The position numbers and the translations under genes were made by a program. Of a DNA stretch of 64,000 nt, positions 24,209-35,463 are shown piece by piece. Under the pieces are notes generated by a model. The model saw only the letters and a list, made by a program, of their open reading frames with translations. It was not told the DNA's origin and ran no database searches. This stretch comes from Talaromyces rugulosus (taxonomy: Eukaryota > Ascomycota > Eurotiomycetes > Eurotiales > Trichocomaceae), in assembly GCF_013368755.1 (NCBI RefSeq), contig NC_049565.1, positions 3,782,001-3,846,000 of the forward strand. The letters run 5' to 3'. Numbering within the stretch: position 1 is the first letter of the stretch; every line of letters begins with the position of its first letter.

Positions 24209-27148
24209 CTATACAAAGTCAGATATGCAACAATCGGCAATCAGTCTTTCCAAATCGGCCAGTTTGTACGGTTTCATCATGTACCCCTGGATACCGACTT
24301 GCGAAGCTCGGTTCAAAGCTTCGTCCGTCACGTCGGCACTGACTGCCAGAACCTTGGGCGAGATATCCGATGCTGACACAGATGATGGCGAAGAGGAGGA
24401 GGAAGAGGACGAAAAATGTTCGGTTTCTTCGTGGCTTTCCCAATACGAGGGTGGCCCGCTGTCTCCCACCGGGCTGCCCTGTTTACGATTGACAGGCGGA
24501 CTAAGTCGATTGCAGTGTTCGTTGACCAGCTGGAAGATCTGAGATGTCGCCTCGTAGCCATCCATCACTGGCATCCAGAGATCCATCAAGACGACATCGA
24601 TCGGCTTCGTTCTTTTCTTATCGTTGGTGTCGTCGTTGTTGCTGTCCGAGGAAGGCGGGCTATCAACGCCGCTGTCGCTTCCTTGCAATGACGGCGACGA
24701 TTCCGGTGACGGTAAAGGATATGAAGAAAGGAGCTGTTTCTCCATGATATGAACAGCCTGCTGTCCGTCATACGCCTCGTATATGTCGCGATATCCCAGT
24801 TTCCGTAGCATATTCACCAAAATTTTCCGGTTGATTTGGTTGTCTTCTGCGACAAGGAATGTAAGAGGGTTTTCCTGTACAAGGGAAGGTCTTTTTAGCT
24901 TGCTCTGAGGTTTGCTGATCGCATTCGAAGGTGAGAGGGGAAGAATAGGGCGTAGAAAGGGTCGAGATGGAACAACATCATCCAACCTTGTTGGCACTGA
25001 ATGGGGAATCGCGTTGCTCGCTGGATCAGCCATGCCAGCCGCTGGAAGAGCAATGCCAAGGTCGTCAGCTGGATCTATTGACCCGGATTCATCTACCAAA
25101 GGCGGGGCAGGAGAGTTGAAATTAGAAGGTTGGTCAGTGGGTAAAGGCGTGGGTAGAATTGGTGTAGAGATAGACTGAGGAGTGCTTGGCCGACTCAATG
25201 TTCCACTTGGACTAACAGGGATCCGGATTTCGAATTCTGACCCTCGTTCAGGGCCAGAAGTAGACGAATGAACACAAAGGAGGTCTCCTCCCATTTTCCT
25301 GGCGAGGCCTTTGGCGACCAGTAGTCCAAGTCCTAATCCGTCTCTTGTTCGCGTGGTCGAGTCGTCCTCTCGCGAAAATGGCTTGAACAGGTTAGGGAAA
25401 AACTCCTCTGGAATTCCAGTGCCGGTATCGCGAATGTTGAGGCGGATGTGCTGAGGAGCCTTGCTGCTTAACGTGGCTGACACACCAATCCCCCCACGTT
25501 CGGTGAATTTGACAGCATTCAGAAAGACACATGAGATCAGTTTGGCCAGATCCCGTTCGTCAACAAACAGGGTCTCGGGCACATTTGCGTCTACAGACCA
25601 CTCAATATTCTTCACACATGTTTCGCCGTTTGGTGCTAGTGCATGGACATCGATGCGTTCACCCAACGACGTTTTCTCGCTTCTAGTCGATTCGGGCCGC
25701 TTGCCAATATGTAAAGATTCGTTGATGACTAGATGTAGAAGCTCGCGTATCTTTGTGTGACGGACGGCGGTAGATGGGACACCTTCGAGAAGCATTTGCG
25801 GAGCCATACGACGGGCAGCTAGCGACGGTCTTTGAGAAACGGCATTGACGACGACCTCTTCGATGCGGTGTTTTGTCGGAGAATAGACAATCTTGTCGCT
25901 TTCATGAATCGCGTTCTTGACCTCGCTACGCGGTGACAGGTCTCCGTGGGAAGCGTTCCGCCTGGCAGAGCGCTTGGGAGCGCGGCCATGCTTCGACCAT
26001 TCAACGGAGAAGCTTCGACGGCGTTTGTAGGGGTTAGGGGGTAGTTTTGTTTCTGAATAGGGCATAGATTCGGCATGTAGAGGATCGCCCATGATGCTGG
26101 TATAAACCTCTTTGTGGGGAGTTTCCGGAACCTCCATGTTGAGATCGTAAGCGTGTACCACATTGTCTGCTGCTTCGACAGCACGCCGGGCACTGTCTTG
26201 AACCAGCTCGATGTTTCCCCTTAGGTCTTGCAGGAGGAGAGACGCCTTGCTCATGGTTCCCTCATCAATTGCCTCTTGGACGTTGGCATGCATGACATCG
26301 AGCATGCCGACCACACCTTGCATTGGGGTCCGTAGCTCGTGAGACAAGCTTGGGGCGAAAGGCTTCAAAGGGTGGGCGAATATAGGTGACGAGGGGGCGG
26401 TCGCTGGTTGTGGTTTTGGAAAAGTCGGGGTGGGTAGTGGAAGTTGGTTTTCTGTTTTGGGAGACGATACGTTGTCATCTAGGACACGCTGGGCCACCAT
26501 GTCCTCGAGAGAATGCAAAAGCATCTCTATATATGACCAGGATAGTGACCTTTGCCTCAGGCCTTCATCCGACCACACCATCCCAAAGTGCCCGACATTC
26601 CGGTTTCCGGACCACAGTGGGGTTGCGATGTAGGCGTCGGCAGCGAAGGGGAAACAGTCAGACACGGCGCAGGACTGCAGATGACCGGGAATCAAAAACA
26701 CTTTGCCGTGTTTCATCTGATCACAGGGGGTGTTGGTAGCAGAGTATGTGTGATCTCGGAGCCAGCCCTTCTTTCCGCGTCCGTCGTCGTAATAGCAAGC
26801 CATGGCCAGGTCCTGGCAGTCATCGCCCATCTCTTCTTCTTCTTCTTCTTCCTCCTCGTCGTCGTTTTCGCCTATGGGACATAAGCGCCGGACGACAAAG
26901 GCGCACTGGGCATGGCCGAACCCGGCCAGCTCCTCCAGAAACTTCTCCCATGTCAATGTTGTCCCAGTCGTCCGTAGTGTTCTTTTTAAAGCGACCAGCC
27001 GCTCGGCCGCGTCGTTTTCTTGGTTATCAAAGTGATTGCTGACCAGCGACGGAAAGGCCGTGTCACCGTGGTGAACAGCAAGGCCGGGCTTTTCACTCGC
27101 CAGGCACAGCGATTGCCTCCCGTGAGCCTGTTGTGTTGAAGCGGCCAT
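24209..27148 (-). CDS. hybrid histidine kinase / response regulator
   Basis: Single-exon, 979 aa, cytoplasmic by appearance (no signal or membrane segment). The N-terminal 265 or so residues carry an acidic Glu run and a region that may be GAF-like (AYIATPLWSGNRNVGHFGMVW). The phosphoacceptor H-box is SLSHELRTPMQGVVGML near residue 270. About 290 residues, with a basic Ser/Arg-rich insert, separate it from the HATPase_c boxes: N-box CVFLNAVKFTERGG, G1 DTGTGIPEEFF, F/G2 LFKPFSREDDS and GLGLGLLVAKGLARKMGG. The C-terminal receiver has FLVAEDNQINRKI, the phosphoacceptor Asp in VVLMDLWMPVMDGYEA (near 855) and the Lys in GYMMKPYKLADLE; it contains two Ser-rich insertions. All phosphotransfer residues are present. 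The fungal kinase group was not settled. Confidence 0.9.
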   Translation of the reverse strand: MAASTQQAHGRQSLCLASEKPGLAVHHGDTAFPSLVSNHFDNQENDAAERLVALKRTLRTTGTTLTWEKFLEELAGFGHAQCAFVVRRLCPIGENDDEEEEEEEEEMGDDCQDLAMACYYDDGRGKKGWLRDHTYSATNTPCDQMKHGKVFLIPGHLQSCAVSDCFPFAADAYIATPLWSGNRNVGHFGMVWSDEGLRQRSLSWSYIEMLLHSLEDMVAQRVLDDNVSSPKTENQLPLPTPTFPKPQPATAPSSPIFAHPLKPFAPSLSHELRTPMQGVVGMLDVMHANVQEAIDEGTMSKASLLLQDLRGNIELVQDSARRAVEAADNVVHAYDLNMEVPETPHKEVYTSIMGDPLHAESMPYSETKLPPNPYKRRRSFSVEWSKHGRAPKRSARRNASHGDLSPRSEVKNAIHESDKIVYSPTKHRIEEVVVNAVSQRPSLAARRMAPQMLLEGVPSTAVRHTKIRELLHLVINESLHIGKRPESTRSEKTSLGERIDVHALAPNGETCVKNIEWSVDANVPETLFVDERDLAKLISCVFLNAVKFTERGGIGVSATLSSKAPQHIRLNIRDTGTGIPEEFFPNLFKPFSREDDSTTRTRDGLGLGLLVAKGLARKMGGDLLCVHSSTSGPERGSEFEIRIPVSPSGTLSRPSTPQSISTPILPTPLPTDQPSNFNSPAPPLVDESGSIDPADDLGIALPAAGMADPASNAIPHSVPTRLDDVVPSRPFLRPILPLSPSNAISKPQSKLKRPSLVQENPLTFLVAEDNQINRKILVNMLRKLGYRDIYEAYDGQQAVHIMEKQLLSSYPLPSPESSPSLQGSDSGVDSPPSSDSNNDDTNDKKRTKPIDVVLMDLWMPVMDGYEATSQIFQLVNEHCNRLSPPVNRKQGSPVGDSGPPSYWESHEETEHFSSSSSSSSPSSVSASDISPKVLAVSADVTDEALNRASQVGIQGYMMKPYKLADLERLIADCCISDFV

Positions 27149-28735
27149 CGTAGCTGGAAACTAGGCGCGGTGAGGCACCATTCGATTCGAGGGAAGCTCA
27201 GCGCGAGCAGTGTTGGGGCTGGCCAGCGCAATTAGCATACGGTGACAGAAATTTCGACATGGCTGAACAAGCACTATACTCACCAAGGCCGATTCAGAAC
27301 CATCGAGCAACAAAGAGACCCAAACATGCCGCAATTCGGCGACTGGGGGAAAAAAAAATATGATGCTACGGTGTCGTTGCAGCGAGCAGACCAGCGACCG
27401 GAGAATCAGAAACCACACCCGCGACACCGGGTCGGCATCCCTGGGACTTGGTACGTGGTAGTCGTTCAGGGCGAGAGGGGCAGAAAGTACGTTAGAGTGG
27501 AAACAACCATGCAATCGAAGTGGACAGAGCAAGGCGGCGTATGGTGGAAGTTGGGACGAAGAACGGTGTTAGCGGAGAACACAGAAGCTAGAGCGAAAGA
27601 AAGCGCTTTCCCCTCCTTGTTCAGATTTCCATCTGTCTCTTGAGAGAGAGAGAGAGGCCCATGGGCCCAGACCGCCCGCCGCGATCATCTGAATGGGCCC
27701 GATGGAGCCCCGTGGGTCCGCCACCTCCATCACGGTTGTAGTACTACGACTAGTATTGGCAGCGTCGCCCCGATGAATTGAAGCATTTCTGCCTCGATAT
27801 TAATGCTGCATTATGGAACAACGAGCAAGCAGCACAAGCTCTTTCGGCACACGCACACCCGCACAATCACCGCGCACGCGGGCCATGTCGAACGGCTCAG
27901 AGCGACTCGTCCCGCCAATCACAGGCCCTGCGCTAGTCCACAACGGGGCTGGTGGAGACGAGCCACGGTCTGGGCACGCCCGGCCGGTACCATTTTTACC
28001 GTTGGCATCCAATCAGCATGTGCGTAGCGTTACCGCCGCGTTTGTACATAACAGCGCTATACATCTGTGTAACTTTCATCATGTGTATGCTCCAGTATGC
28101 ATGTATCTACTGACTACCGGTGTATGTTATCATTATAAATACGAGTGCCAAAAACATTCAGTTGCATAATCTCGGCTACATATGTGGATCGCCAGACCCT
28201 CTTTCTACTGCGTCATTATCAGTGCTGACTCAGGACCCTTCTCCGCTATAAGTCCATAATTAATATACCTCAGGGATTACAAGGACCAGTCGATCTATGG
28301 TGATTCGGCTCGATTCCGGTACGCTGCCCGGTATTATTAATTAAATCTTATATATTTATGTATGTTTTTTTTCTTACGATAGTTTGTTTTGTGTTCAATT
28401 TTTGTTCTGTCTGATATGTCTTATCTGTGGCCAACTGAGACTGGTCCACAATTCATACCATGCATCTATAGCCTCTACATATGTATCCACTAGTTGGGCC
28501 ATGACATCAACTGATGCTTGTCAACTGATTGACAGAAATATTTATTATCTGCATGATTTTATGGAAGATATTTAAAAAGCAGCATCGTGTTGTATACATA
28601 TGTATACCCCATTCCACGTGCCGAGGTCCACCGGGTAGCCCACCGCTATAGAAAGTGACGTATATTTCCGTTCAACCACAATCAATCATCAATATCAACC
28701 CAATATCCAAACAATTCAGACACTTTGTATATACA
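27149..28735. promoter_or_regulatory. divergent spacer HK / epoxide hydrolase
   Basis: This 1.6 kb spacer separates divergent genes. It has a (GA)n run at about 27643-27656, a C/G-rich stretch to about 27990, AT-rich DNA with tandem-like TATAT sequence near 28350-28600, and a CACGTG at 28615-28620, 115 bases before the hydrolase start. The open frames here are not credible as genes. Confidence 0.45.
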
Positions 28736-30181
28736 ATGGGGACAACCGTAGGAACCGGCACCAGCACAATCAAACCCTTCAAAATATCCATCCCAGACGC
28801 CCAACTCTCATCTCTCCACCAAAAACTCGCCCTAGCCTCGTTCCCGGATGAGGTTGACCATGATGATTCTCAACAGTGGAGCATGGGCGCTCCCCTAGAC
28901 GATATCAAACGCCTGACAAACCATTGGAAACACTCGTTTGACTGGCGCAAGGCCGAGCGCGAGCTGAACGAGACGCTGCCACAGTTTGTTGCTAGTGTGC
29001 CTGTGTCTGGGTTCGGAGAGCTTGACGTGCATTTTGTATATCAAAGGGGCGAGACAAGAAAAGGAAGAGTGGCGATTCCGCTGTTGTTTATTCATGGATG
29101 TAAGAAATTCTTCTTATCACATATTTATCAAGCAGCTAATGATCCCCAGGGCCCGGGAGCTTCGTCGAAGTCCAGAAAATCCTGCCTCTTTTGACACAGG
29201 TCAGTGAAGATGAAGACGATCTACCAGTCTTTGACGTAGTCGCGCCCTCACTGCCTAATTTTGGATTCTCCGAGGGTGCTTCCAAGGTATTGTCTCTGCT
29301 ATACATATTAGTAATCCAGCTCATTCGTTTCCAGAAAGGATTCGGTCTCGCGCAATATGCAGAATCCATGAATGCCGTAATGGCCGCTCTAGGATACTCG
29401 GAATACGGTTGATCCTCCCTGAATACATAAAAAGGTAAAAGAGCTAACTATAACAGTTGTCCAAGGAGGCGACTGGGGCTCATTCATCGCCCGCGCCATG
29501 GCCACTTTCTATCCCACCCACGTCAAGGCCGTCCACCTCAACTTCATCCCCATGCCACCACCATACCCGTGGAAACATCCACTACTATTCCTCCAAACCT
29601 TGCTGACGCTTCCATTCTCTGCAACCGAACGCGCCAAAGTCAGCGTGTTGCGGGCCTATCTCGACGACGGCAGCGGATATTCAAAACAGCAAGACACTCG
29701 ACCGCAAACACTGGGGTATGCTCTGCACGACAGTCCCGTGGGTCTGCTGGCCTGGGTGTATGAGAAATTACAAGCGTGGACCGACTCGTACGCATGGACG
29801 GACGATGAGGTTCTGCAGTGGGTGTCAATCTATCTCTTCTCGCGCGCGGGTCCTGCTGCCTCGTTGCGTATATACTACGAATCGACACATCCAGTCAGAC
29901 CACAAGAAAACGACGGTAAAATGATCTCTCGCGATCAGACTGTATACGACCCGCTGCCGTCTAGTGTCAAGATTGCCGTTGCGAATTTTCCAAAGGAAAT
30001 TTTACAGTCGCCATCAAGCTGGATTCAGGCTGCTGGCAATGTTGTGCGTGAAACGACGTTTGATAGGGGTGGTCACTTTGCTGCATGGGAAGTGCCGGCC
30101 TTGCTCGCGCACGATGTTAAAGCGTTCATGTCAAAGGCAGGGGAGGGTTATGGTATTGTTTCGGGGAAAGATGGTTATTAA
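28736..30181 (+). CDS. microsomal-type epoxide hydrolase (alpha/beta hydrolase with EHN domain)
   Basis: Exons are 28736-29099, 29150-29286, 29335-29407 and 29457-30181, giving 432 aa. The N-terminal EHN region (IKPFKISIPDAQLSSLHQKL through WRKAERELNETLPQF) is followed by the oxyanion motif HGWPGSF, formed across the first intron, and the nucleophile elbow VQGGDWGSF, whose Asp is the alkyl-ester nucleophile. The catalytic His is in GGHFAAWEVP near the C terminus, and the lid has several Tyr. These are hallmarks of epoxide hydrolases of the microsomal EPHX1/juvenile-hormone type, which hydrolyse epoxides to diols. No N-terminal membrane anchor is visible, unlike the mammalian enzyme. The splice at HGWPGSF strongly supports the model. 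The natural substrate is unknown. Confidence 0.88.
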
Positions 30182-30771
30182 TTATGTTGTTTACATCAAT
30201 GTCAACTATTCATGGGTGTAAGAAATTGCCTCTTACCTCTTATAATCTCCCTCTATAGGTTTATCTTGGAGCTATCCTGTCCATATCCAACATGCTCTTT
30301 GTATTTAACCGAGAGATACCATTCGGAACATTGAATACCATTCAGACATCATTTCCACATGTTCCAAAACCAATCCACAATCCCTCCATTACCTGGATCC
30401 GGCTTCGTCGACCACTTCCTCAACAACTGATTCATTTCCACAAACCCAGGCCGATGCGTTTCATTGTGATTGTTGTTCTTGTGTTTGTAGTTGGGGCGAA
30501 GGTTCTTCTTGTTTGGTGGTGGTTCTGTTCATGGCGCCCAGTTTTCCTTTGTACAGATAGGTAGTAAACTCCTTATATCTAATTTCTGTCTCGATCCCAT
30601 CAAATGAAAAGGATCTGGGGTCATCTGGAACAGGACTGCTGAGCCATTTAAACGAGTAGTGGCTTAGACAATAATATAATCATAATAGACCAAACTGAAA
30701 ATCAGCCCAGTCTCTGAACACGATAGTTGGATATACTCCGCCACATCTACCCGCAGAACATGTAACAAATC
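30182..30771. other. intergenic region
   Basis: No gene is seen. The sequence at 30207-30227 repeats, with one mismatch, the first exon/intron junction of the preceding hydrolase gene (29089-29109). Confidence 0.5.
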
Positions 30772-31826
30772 ATGGCACCCAAAATTCTAACCAGATTATT
30801 CAAAAGGAAGCACAAAGAGAAAGAAAATGATTCGTACCTCCGGCCTAAATGTCGTTCGCCAAATCCAATTGGAATTTCAGATTCTACCTGCCAAGTCAAC
30901 GGTGACCCTTTCAATGGATGGAAACTACCGATCCCACCACCAGGAGGACAACGCGCTCTCAAACTCGACACCCGACAACAATGCAGCAACCGTCAACAAG
31001 CAAGTCGCTTCTTCCAGCTCCTCCCAGTAGAAGTCAGGACACTGATATACATCGAGCTAATGGGTAATCGGTCCATACATATCGAGCATGCATGGATGTT
31101 GCCATCGCCATTTCGTCCGAAACCAAGGCGGGACGGGAAGCGATGGGAATGGTGGCATGGTGTTTGTCAGAGGAGTGGACGTTTTGTTGATGACCGGTGC
31201 TGGGACCGGAGGAATGAGAGGCATGCTTACAGGTTCGAGGGGTTAAAGAGTGCGCCAGCTGGGACGAAACTTGGGGGCGTGGAGTGGCTGAGGTGTTGTC
31301 AGATCGGGTGAGTCTTGAAGAAGTCTATTCGGCGGACGTAGGCATTTAACATGGCTTACTCTTCCAGATATGAAGAGGTCTTAACTGTCCTGTATGGGAC
31401 TAATGTCTTCGTTCTACGGACACTCCGTTTATCATGTCTAGGCTTTTATCGCCCGTCTGCTCCTCTCTCATTATGTCTATGGATATCTCGTTTGATTGCT
31501 GGTACAAATTAGACAACAGACTAGAGGCTGCTACAGCTTGGGAAACGGTCTACCCGGCCTTGTTTGATCTGTTCGAGCACTGCTTCTGCAACGTGCACAG
31601 CTTGCGCTTGACGATGCATATGCGGGCCTGGGAGAAGGTGGGAGGAACTATAGATGATGGCAAGATCGACGAGATTCTTGCACCGTGGGAGAGACTTGCA
31701 CAGAGTCGAGACTGGACTCGCTTAAAACTTTGTGTTCCGGTTGACTGGCTCGCTTGCTTAACAAGCAGGGCAGAGAAACAGAACAGGTGGGATTTGACCA
31801 TGACTGACTGGTACGAGCACTGGTAG
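30772..31826 (+). CDS. DUF7730-like hypothetical protein, junction uncertain
   Basis: The first exon (30772-31307) encodes a basic start (MAPKILTRLFKRKHKEKE) and then RFFQLLPVEVRTLIYIELMG and GVEWLRCCQ, the pattern of fungal proteins with an F-box-like start and a DUF7730-type body, common in ascomycete accessory genes. A clear intron (31308-31367) joins to YEEVLTVLYGTNVF. After that the frame is lost and the family-like sequence (LLSPVCSSLI, AWETVYPALFDLFEHCF, ending WYEHW) continues in another frame. Either a base has been lost near 31410, or a 50-nt intron (31392-31441, GTATGG...TCTAG) is removed, which restores frame (314 aa) but deletes the conserved LYGTN motif. Function unknown. Confidence 0.5.
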
Positions 31827-32008
31827 TCAATGTCTCTGGCACGATATTTACGACATTTACGACCAGCAATGCCTTGAGGTGTGTGTTTAAACTCCGGTAA
31901 TACACCTATAAAATCACTGAATAATGGTAGTGTAGATTCATCGCAAACAACCCGTGAAGCGGTCATTGATCAAGACTGAAATTAATACATCATAACAGCC
32001 ACCCCCCT

Positions 32009-32844
32009 CTAGTCTTGTCGTCCCTTGAGTAATCTCTTTGTAACCTTGTCCTTCTCTATGATATAGACATTGGCACCCCAGCCAGAAAGTGCGTCTCGGT
32101 CGACGGCGTTGAGAAGCGCCTGGGAAATCGTCTCGAACAGATCCTCGGGGCCCTAAATTCTATTAGAGCAATGCATTTGAAAAACAAAAAGGGAATGGAA
32201 AATACCAGATCAGGTTCCCAAAGACCTTCGCAAGTACCAAACAGCTGATCACTAGCCGTACCACTGACAATAAAGTCCTTGGCGAAATCAATACACCCAA
32301 TGCTGTCAAACCCGCAGATGAACGGCTTCCCAGTCGTATGGTTAATGCCCGCAACCACCGGAGAGACAAAGTAAGGGCCGAACCGCCGCTCATACAGACT
32401 CGAACTGACGAGGTTGGCCAGAGTCTGCGGAGCGATGTGTCGCTCCTCGCGCAGGCGGTACATGTTGACTTTGTAACGGAAGAGATCGGAGACGGTTGTC
32501 ACGTCAGTAGCGAGCCCAGTCAGGCCGAGATAGGTCGAGGGCGCATAGTTGAAGATCTTGGGGAAGTTGTTTGAAACCGTCAGCGCTTGCATGCCGAGTC
32601 GGAGATCGCAGGCGATTGCAACGCAGTCTTTTCCCACCATGGCGACGCACGCACCGCCATCTGTTTGTTTGCATTTGTTAGTACTATCACTGAGCTTTTT
32701 GGCCCATCCATCTCTGCAACGTAGCTGGGCTGAAGGAGGACGGTGGACATACTGATGTCGAAGGGAGAGCCCTGGGCACACTTGAGGTCAGCTAGCTGTT
32801 TTCAATCTCCCGGAACAAAGGGCCCGATTCCAGAAACTAACCAT
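32009..32844 (-). CDS. pup3: 20S proteasome subunit beta-3
   Basis: Exons in gene order are 32844-32842 (the ATG alone), 32771-32753 (19 nt), 32660-32206 and 32152-32009, giving 206 aa, the normal length. This is a non-catalytic beta subunit of the core particle: it starts [20 protein letters not shown] without the cleaved prosequence and Thr nucleophile of active subunits. The body has [60 protein letters not shown] and [25 protein letters not shown], all beta-3 features. The two tiny exons are inferred from good splice sites and from the fit of GSPFDI to beta-3 N termini. It diverges from the UBX gene. Confidence 0.92.
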
Positions 32845-33276
32845 TGTAGCTATCTATTATTGGAAGATGAACGAGAAACAGAGAATCGAGATGGCGGCTG
32901 AAAGAGGCGACAAGAGCGGAGGGAGAGGTGTTGAGTAAGGGTAAATTGGGCTGGAGACGAGAGAGCTTCTCCAGGCGGCCAAAGAGACACGCGTGAGATG
33001 GAAGCTCGGGCCAGGCGGTGACTGCTAGTTGCTAGTACGATGACGCTTTGCCGCCGAACCCCATCGAACAAGCAACAACGCAGCAACGATTTGTCAACAT
33101 CATCAGCATTTTGTTCTTTTGAAAGATTCTTTATTGGGTTCCTCATCTCTTGACCGCTATTTTCTTGTTTCCCACTGTTCTTCCCGTCTATCTATCCGCA
33201 GAAAACGTCGCTGTTTGCCCGCAAGGAAACTGCCCCGCAATATCCAGTTGATAGAGGCGGGCGGTAGTTCTTCATC
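32845..33276. promoter_or_regulatory. divergent promoter region Pup3 / UBX protein
   Basis: A 432-base shared upstream region. No canonical TATA was noted; the side facing the UBX gene is pyrimidine-rich (33150-33240). The open frame at 32850-33146 has no family resemblance. Confidence 0.45.
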
Positions 33277-34862
33277 ATGAGCTCTCATGTCGTCGTGATC
33301 GATTCCACAGCTCGTCGGGCCGTGGTAAAAACGAATCCTTCAAAGCCGCTGGCAGACGTTCTACAGGAAGCTTGCACCAAGCTCGGCCTCGCTGCTGGCC
33401 AGTACGGACTAAAGTAAGCAGAGTCACTTAGTCGTATGAGAAACTAAAACATAGCTAACAAGGAGGAGTTAGACATCAGAGCAAGCAACTCGATTTATCG
33501 TTACTGTTCCGCCTTTCTGGTCTAAGCTCTGGCGCCAAACTTGAACTCGTACAGCTATCCAAATCGCCGTCAGTGGTCACTGTGGCTCTGCAACTCCCCG
33601 ATTCCGAAATAAACGGTGCGCCCAGCGGAGGAAGAGTCCTTGATAAATTTCCCAGCACGACAACTCTATGGCTTGTTCTTAGGAAATTCGAGGCTGGCGT
33701 GGCAGGAAATGGCCAAACTAAGAACTTCACCGCCAGGGGGGCACCCGCTACGAGTGGTGGAACAAACGGAGCTGGGAGATTGTATTATCAAACACCGGTT
33801 TTACAGAGCATGGGCCGCGAACTATCAACATTCGCAGACTTGCAAAAGTCATTAGCCCAGCTGGGATACAACAGTGGAAATGTGCTCTTCCGGTTGTCGT
33901 TTCGAACAACGGAGGAGCCGCTGGAGGGAGCAATGCTGAAAATCACACAATATTTCAAAGAAAACGAAGAAGAGGCAGGCCCTAGCACTGCAGTTAGTAC
34001 AAGTGTTTCGGAACCATCACCAACTGCAATTGCAGAAGAAAACGACGAAGATGTTGATGCAACTCCCGAAGTTGTGTCTTCAGCGCCTCCCGAACCGCCC
34101 ACGGAAGCGTTGCCATCAGAGGAACAAGCTACCGAACTGTCGGCCTCTGGTCGACCCATCACTGTTTATCGACCCCCCACAGGTAATACACCACAGTCCG
34201 CTCTAGAATCCTACCGCGAGGAAGACTACATACCCAGCATCGAACACGCCAAGTCACACCAAGAACGGCTCAACCAGCTATCTCAAAACAAACGTCTTCC
34301 CAGCGACAAAGAAATTGCCGAAAGAGCAGCAGCAGTCGAAGAAAACCTGGCCGGGATAAAAGAAATAGAAGTCAAAATTCGCTTTCCAGAGCAAAGCCAG
34401 GTGCTTGCCAAATTTAATCAATCCGACACCGGGGCTACTTTATATTCCTTCGTCCGGGATTGCTTGGAAACGTCATTTACTGCGGTTAAGTTTTCTCTGG
34501 TGACATTCGGACCTGGACAACGTCGGGGCACCGTCGATCAACACCAGGTCATTCCAGACTCTGACCGGCAACGTTTGATTAAAGATGTCGGCCTCAAGAG
34601 CCGAGTATTGGTCAATTTCACATGGGATGACCGGTCATCTGCAGCAGCACGGAACAGCGGGGCAAATCTGCTAAAGCCTCAACTTCGCAGCCAAGCCCAG
34701 GATATAAAAGTCCCAGCCGTGCCTGTGGTAGAAGAGGACGACAGCAAAAAGTCAGCCCTGGGAAAACTAGGGGCAGCTTTGAAAAGGGAGGACGGCGGCC
34801 AACCTAGTACTGGCCGCAAAGGTGGTGTGCCCAAATGGCTTAAACTGCCAGGCAAGAAATAA
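33277..34862 (+). CDS. TUG/UBX-domain protein (Ubx4/ASPSCR1-like)
   Basis: Exons are 33277-33413 and 33473-34862, giving 508 aa. The N terminus (SSHVVVIDSTARRAVVKTNP through AGQYGLKHQSKQLDLSLLFRLSGL) is a TUG ubiquitin-like domain. The middle has a second ubiquitin-like stretch and a disordered Glu/Pro/Thr-rich part. The C-terminal third has a UBX fold (EVKIRFPEQSQVLAKFN, TLYSFVRDCLE, SRVLVNFTWD). Proteins with this order are cofactors of the Cdc48/p97 ATPase: yeast Ubx4 and human ASPSCR1/TUG. A basic tail (RKGGVPKWLKLPGKK) closes the protein. Role by family: tuning Cdc48 in ER-associated degradation or trafficking. The intron is supported by the gctaac branch site and the restored frame. Confidence 0.85.
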
Positions 34863-35463
34863 TAGTCTTTTTTCCCCTATTAAATGCATTACTGTAAATG
34901 ATACTCCTTGGTTCCAAAGTACGAATTGGAATAGGACGACATTGTTTCAAAAAGGTTTCTTAGCATAGCGGTCATTCCGAGGTCATCAGAATCTGGATTG
35001 GTGAGGGTTTTTTTTCTAATTTTTGATATTATAATTTTCCCAAAGGCCATTCCTTTCCATCCTGTTTGAACAAACAAGACAAAAAAAGAAAAGAGGACTG
35101 GTGATAGTAGTAGTAGTAGCCCATAGGATAAGGTCAGATTTGACACTGAACAAAACCCATCCACCAGTTCCCAACACAACTCCCATCGTCATGTCATTTT
35201 TCTCCAACCACCCATGTCCACAGCAATCGAGAAAATCCCTTTCCCATTGCCAACCTCTTCCCCAAAATCATGTTTTTTTAGGTCTGGAAAACCATGTGTG
35301 AAAAAAAGTCGATCATTTATTTTTTTCGAACTCGGAAAGTAAAAAAAAAAGGCTTCCGAACACCTTGGGGTAAAAATGACAGATGATGCACGAGAGTAGA
35401 AAACGACGAGAGAAAAAAACGAGGTCGGAAGTCGTAAAAAAATAATTAAATTTCAAAACGAAT
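34863..35463. other. convergent 3' region
   Basis: The UBX gene from the left and the ribosomal protein gene from the right end here. The DNA is rich in T and A homopolymers (for example 35008-35016 and 35341-35350). No gene is seen. Confidence 0.45.

Noticed and set aside
27242..27643. 133-codon plus-strand frame upstream of the histidine kinase
   Set aside because: It lies in a promoter region with a simple GA repeat, has no splice or domain support and no homology I recognise.
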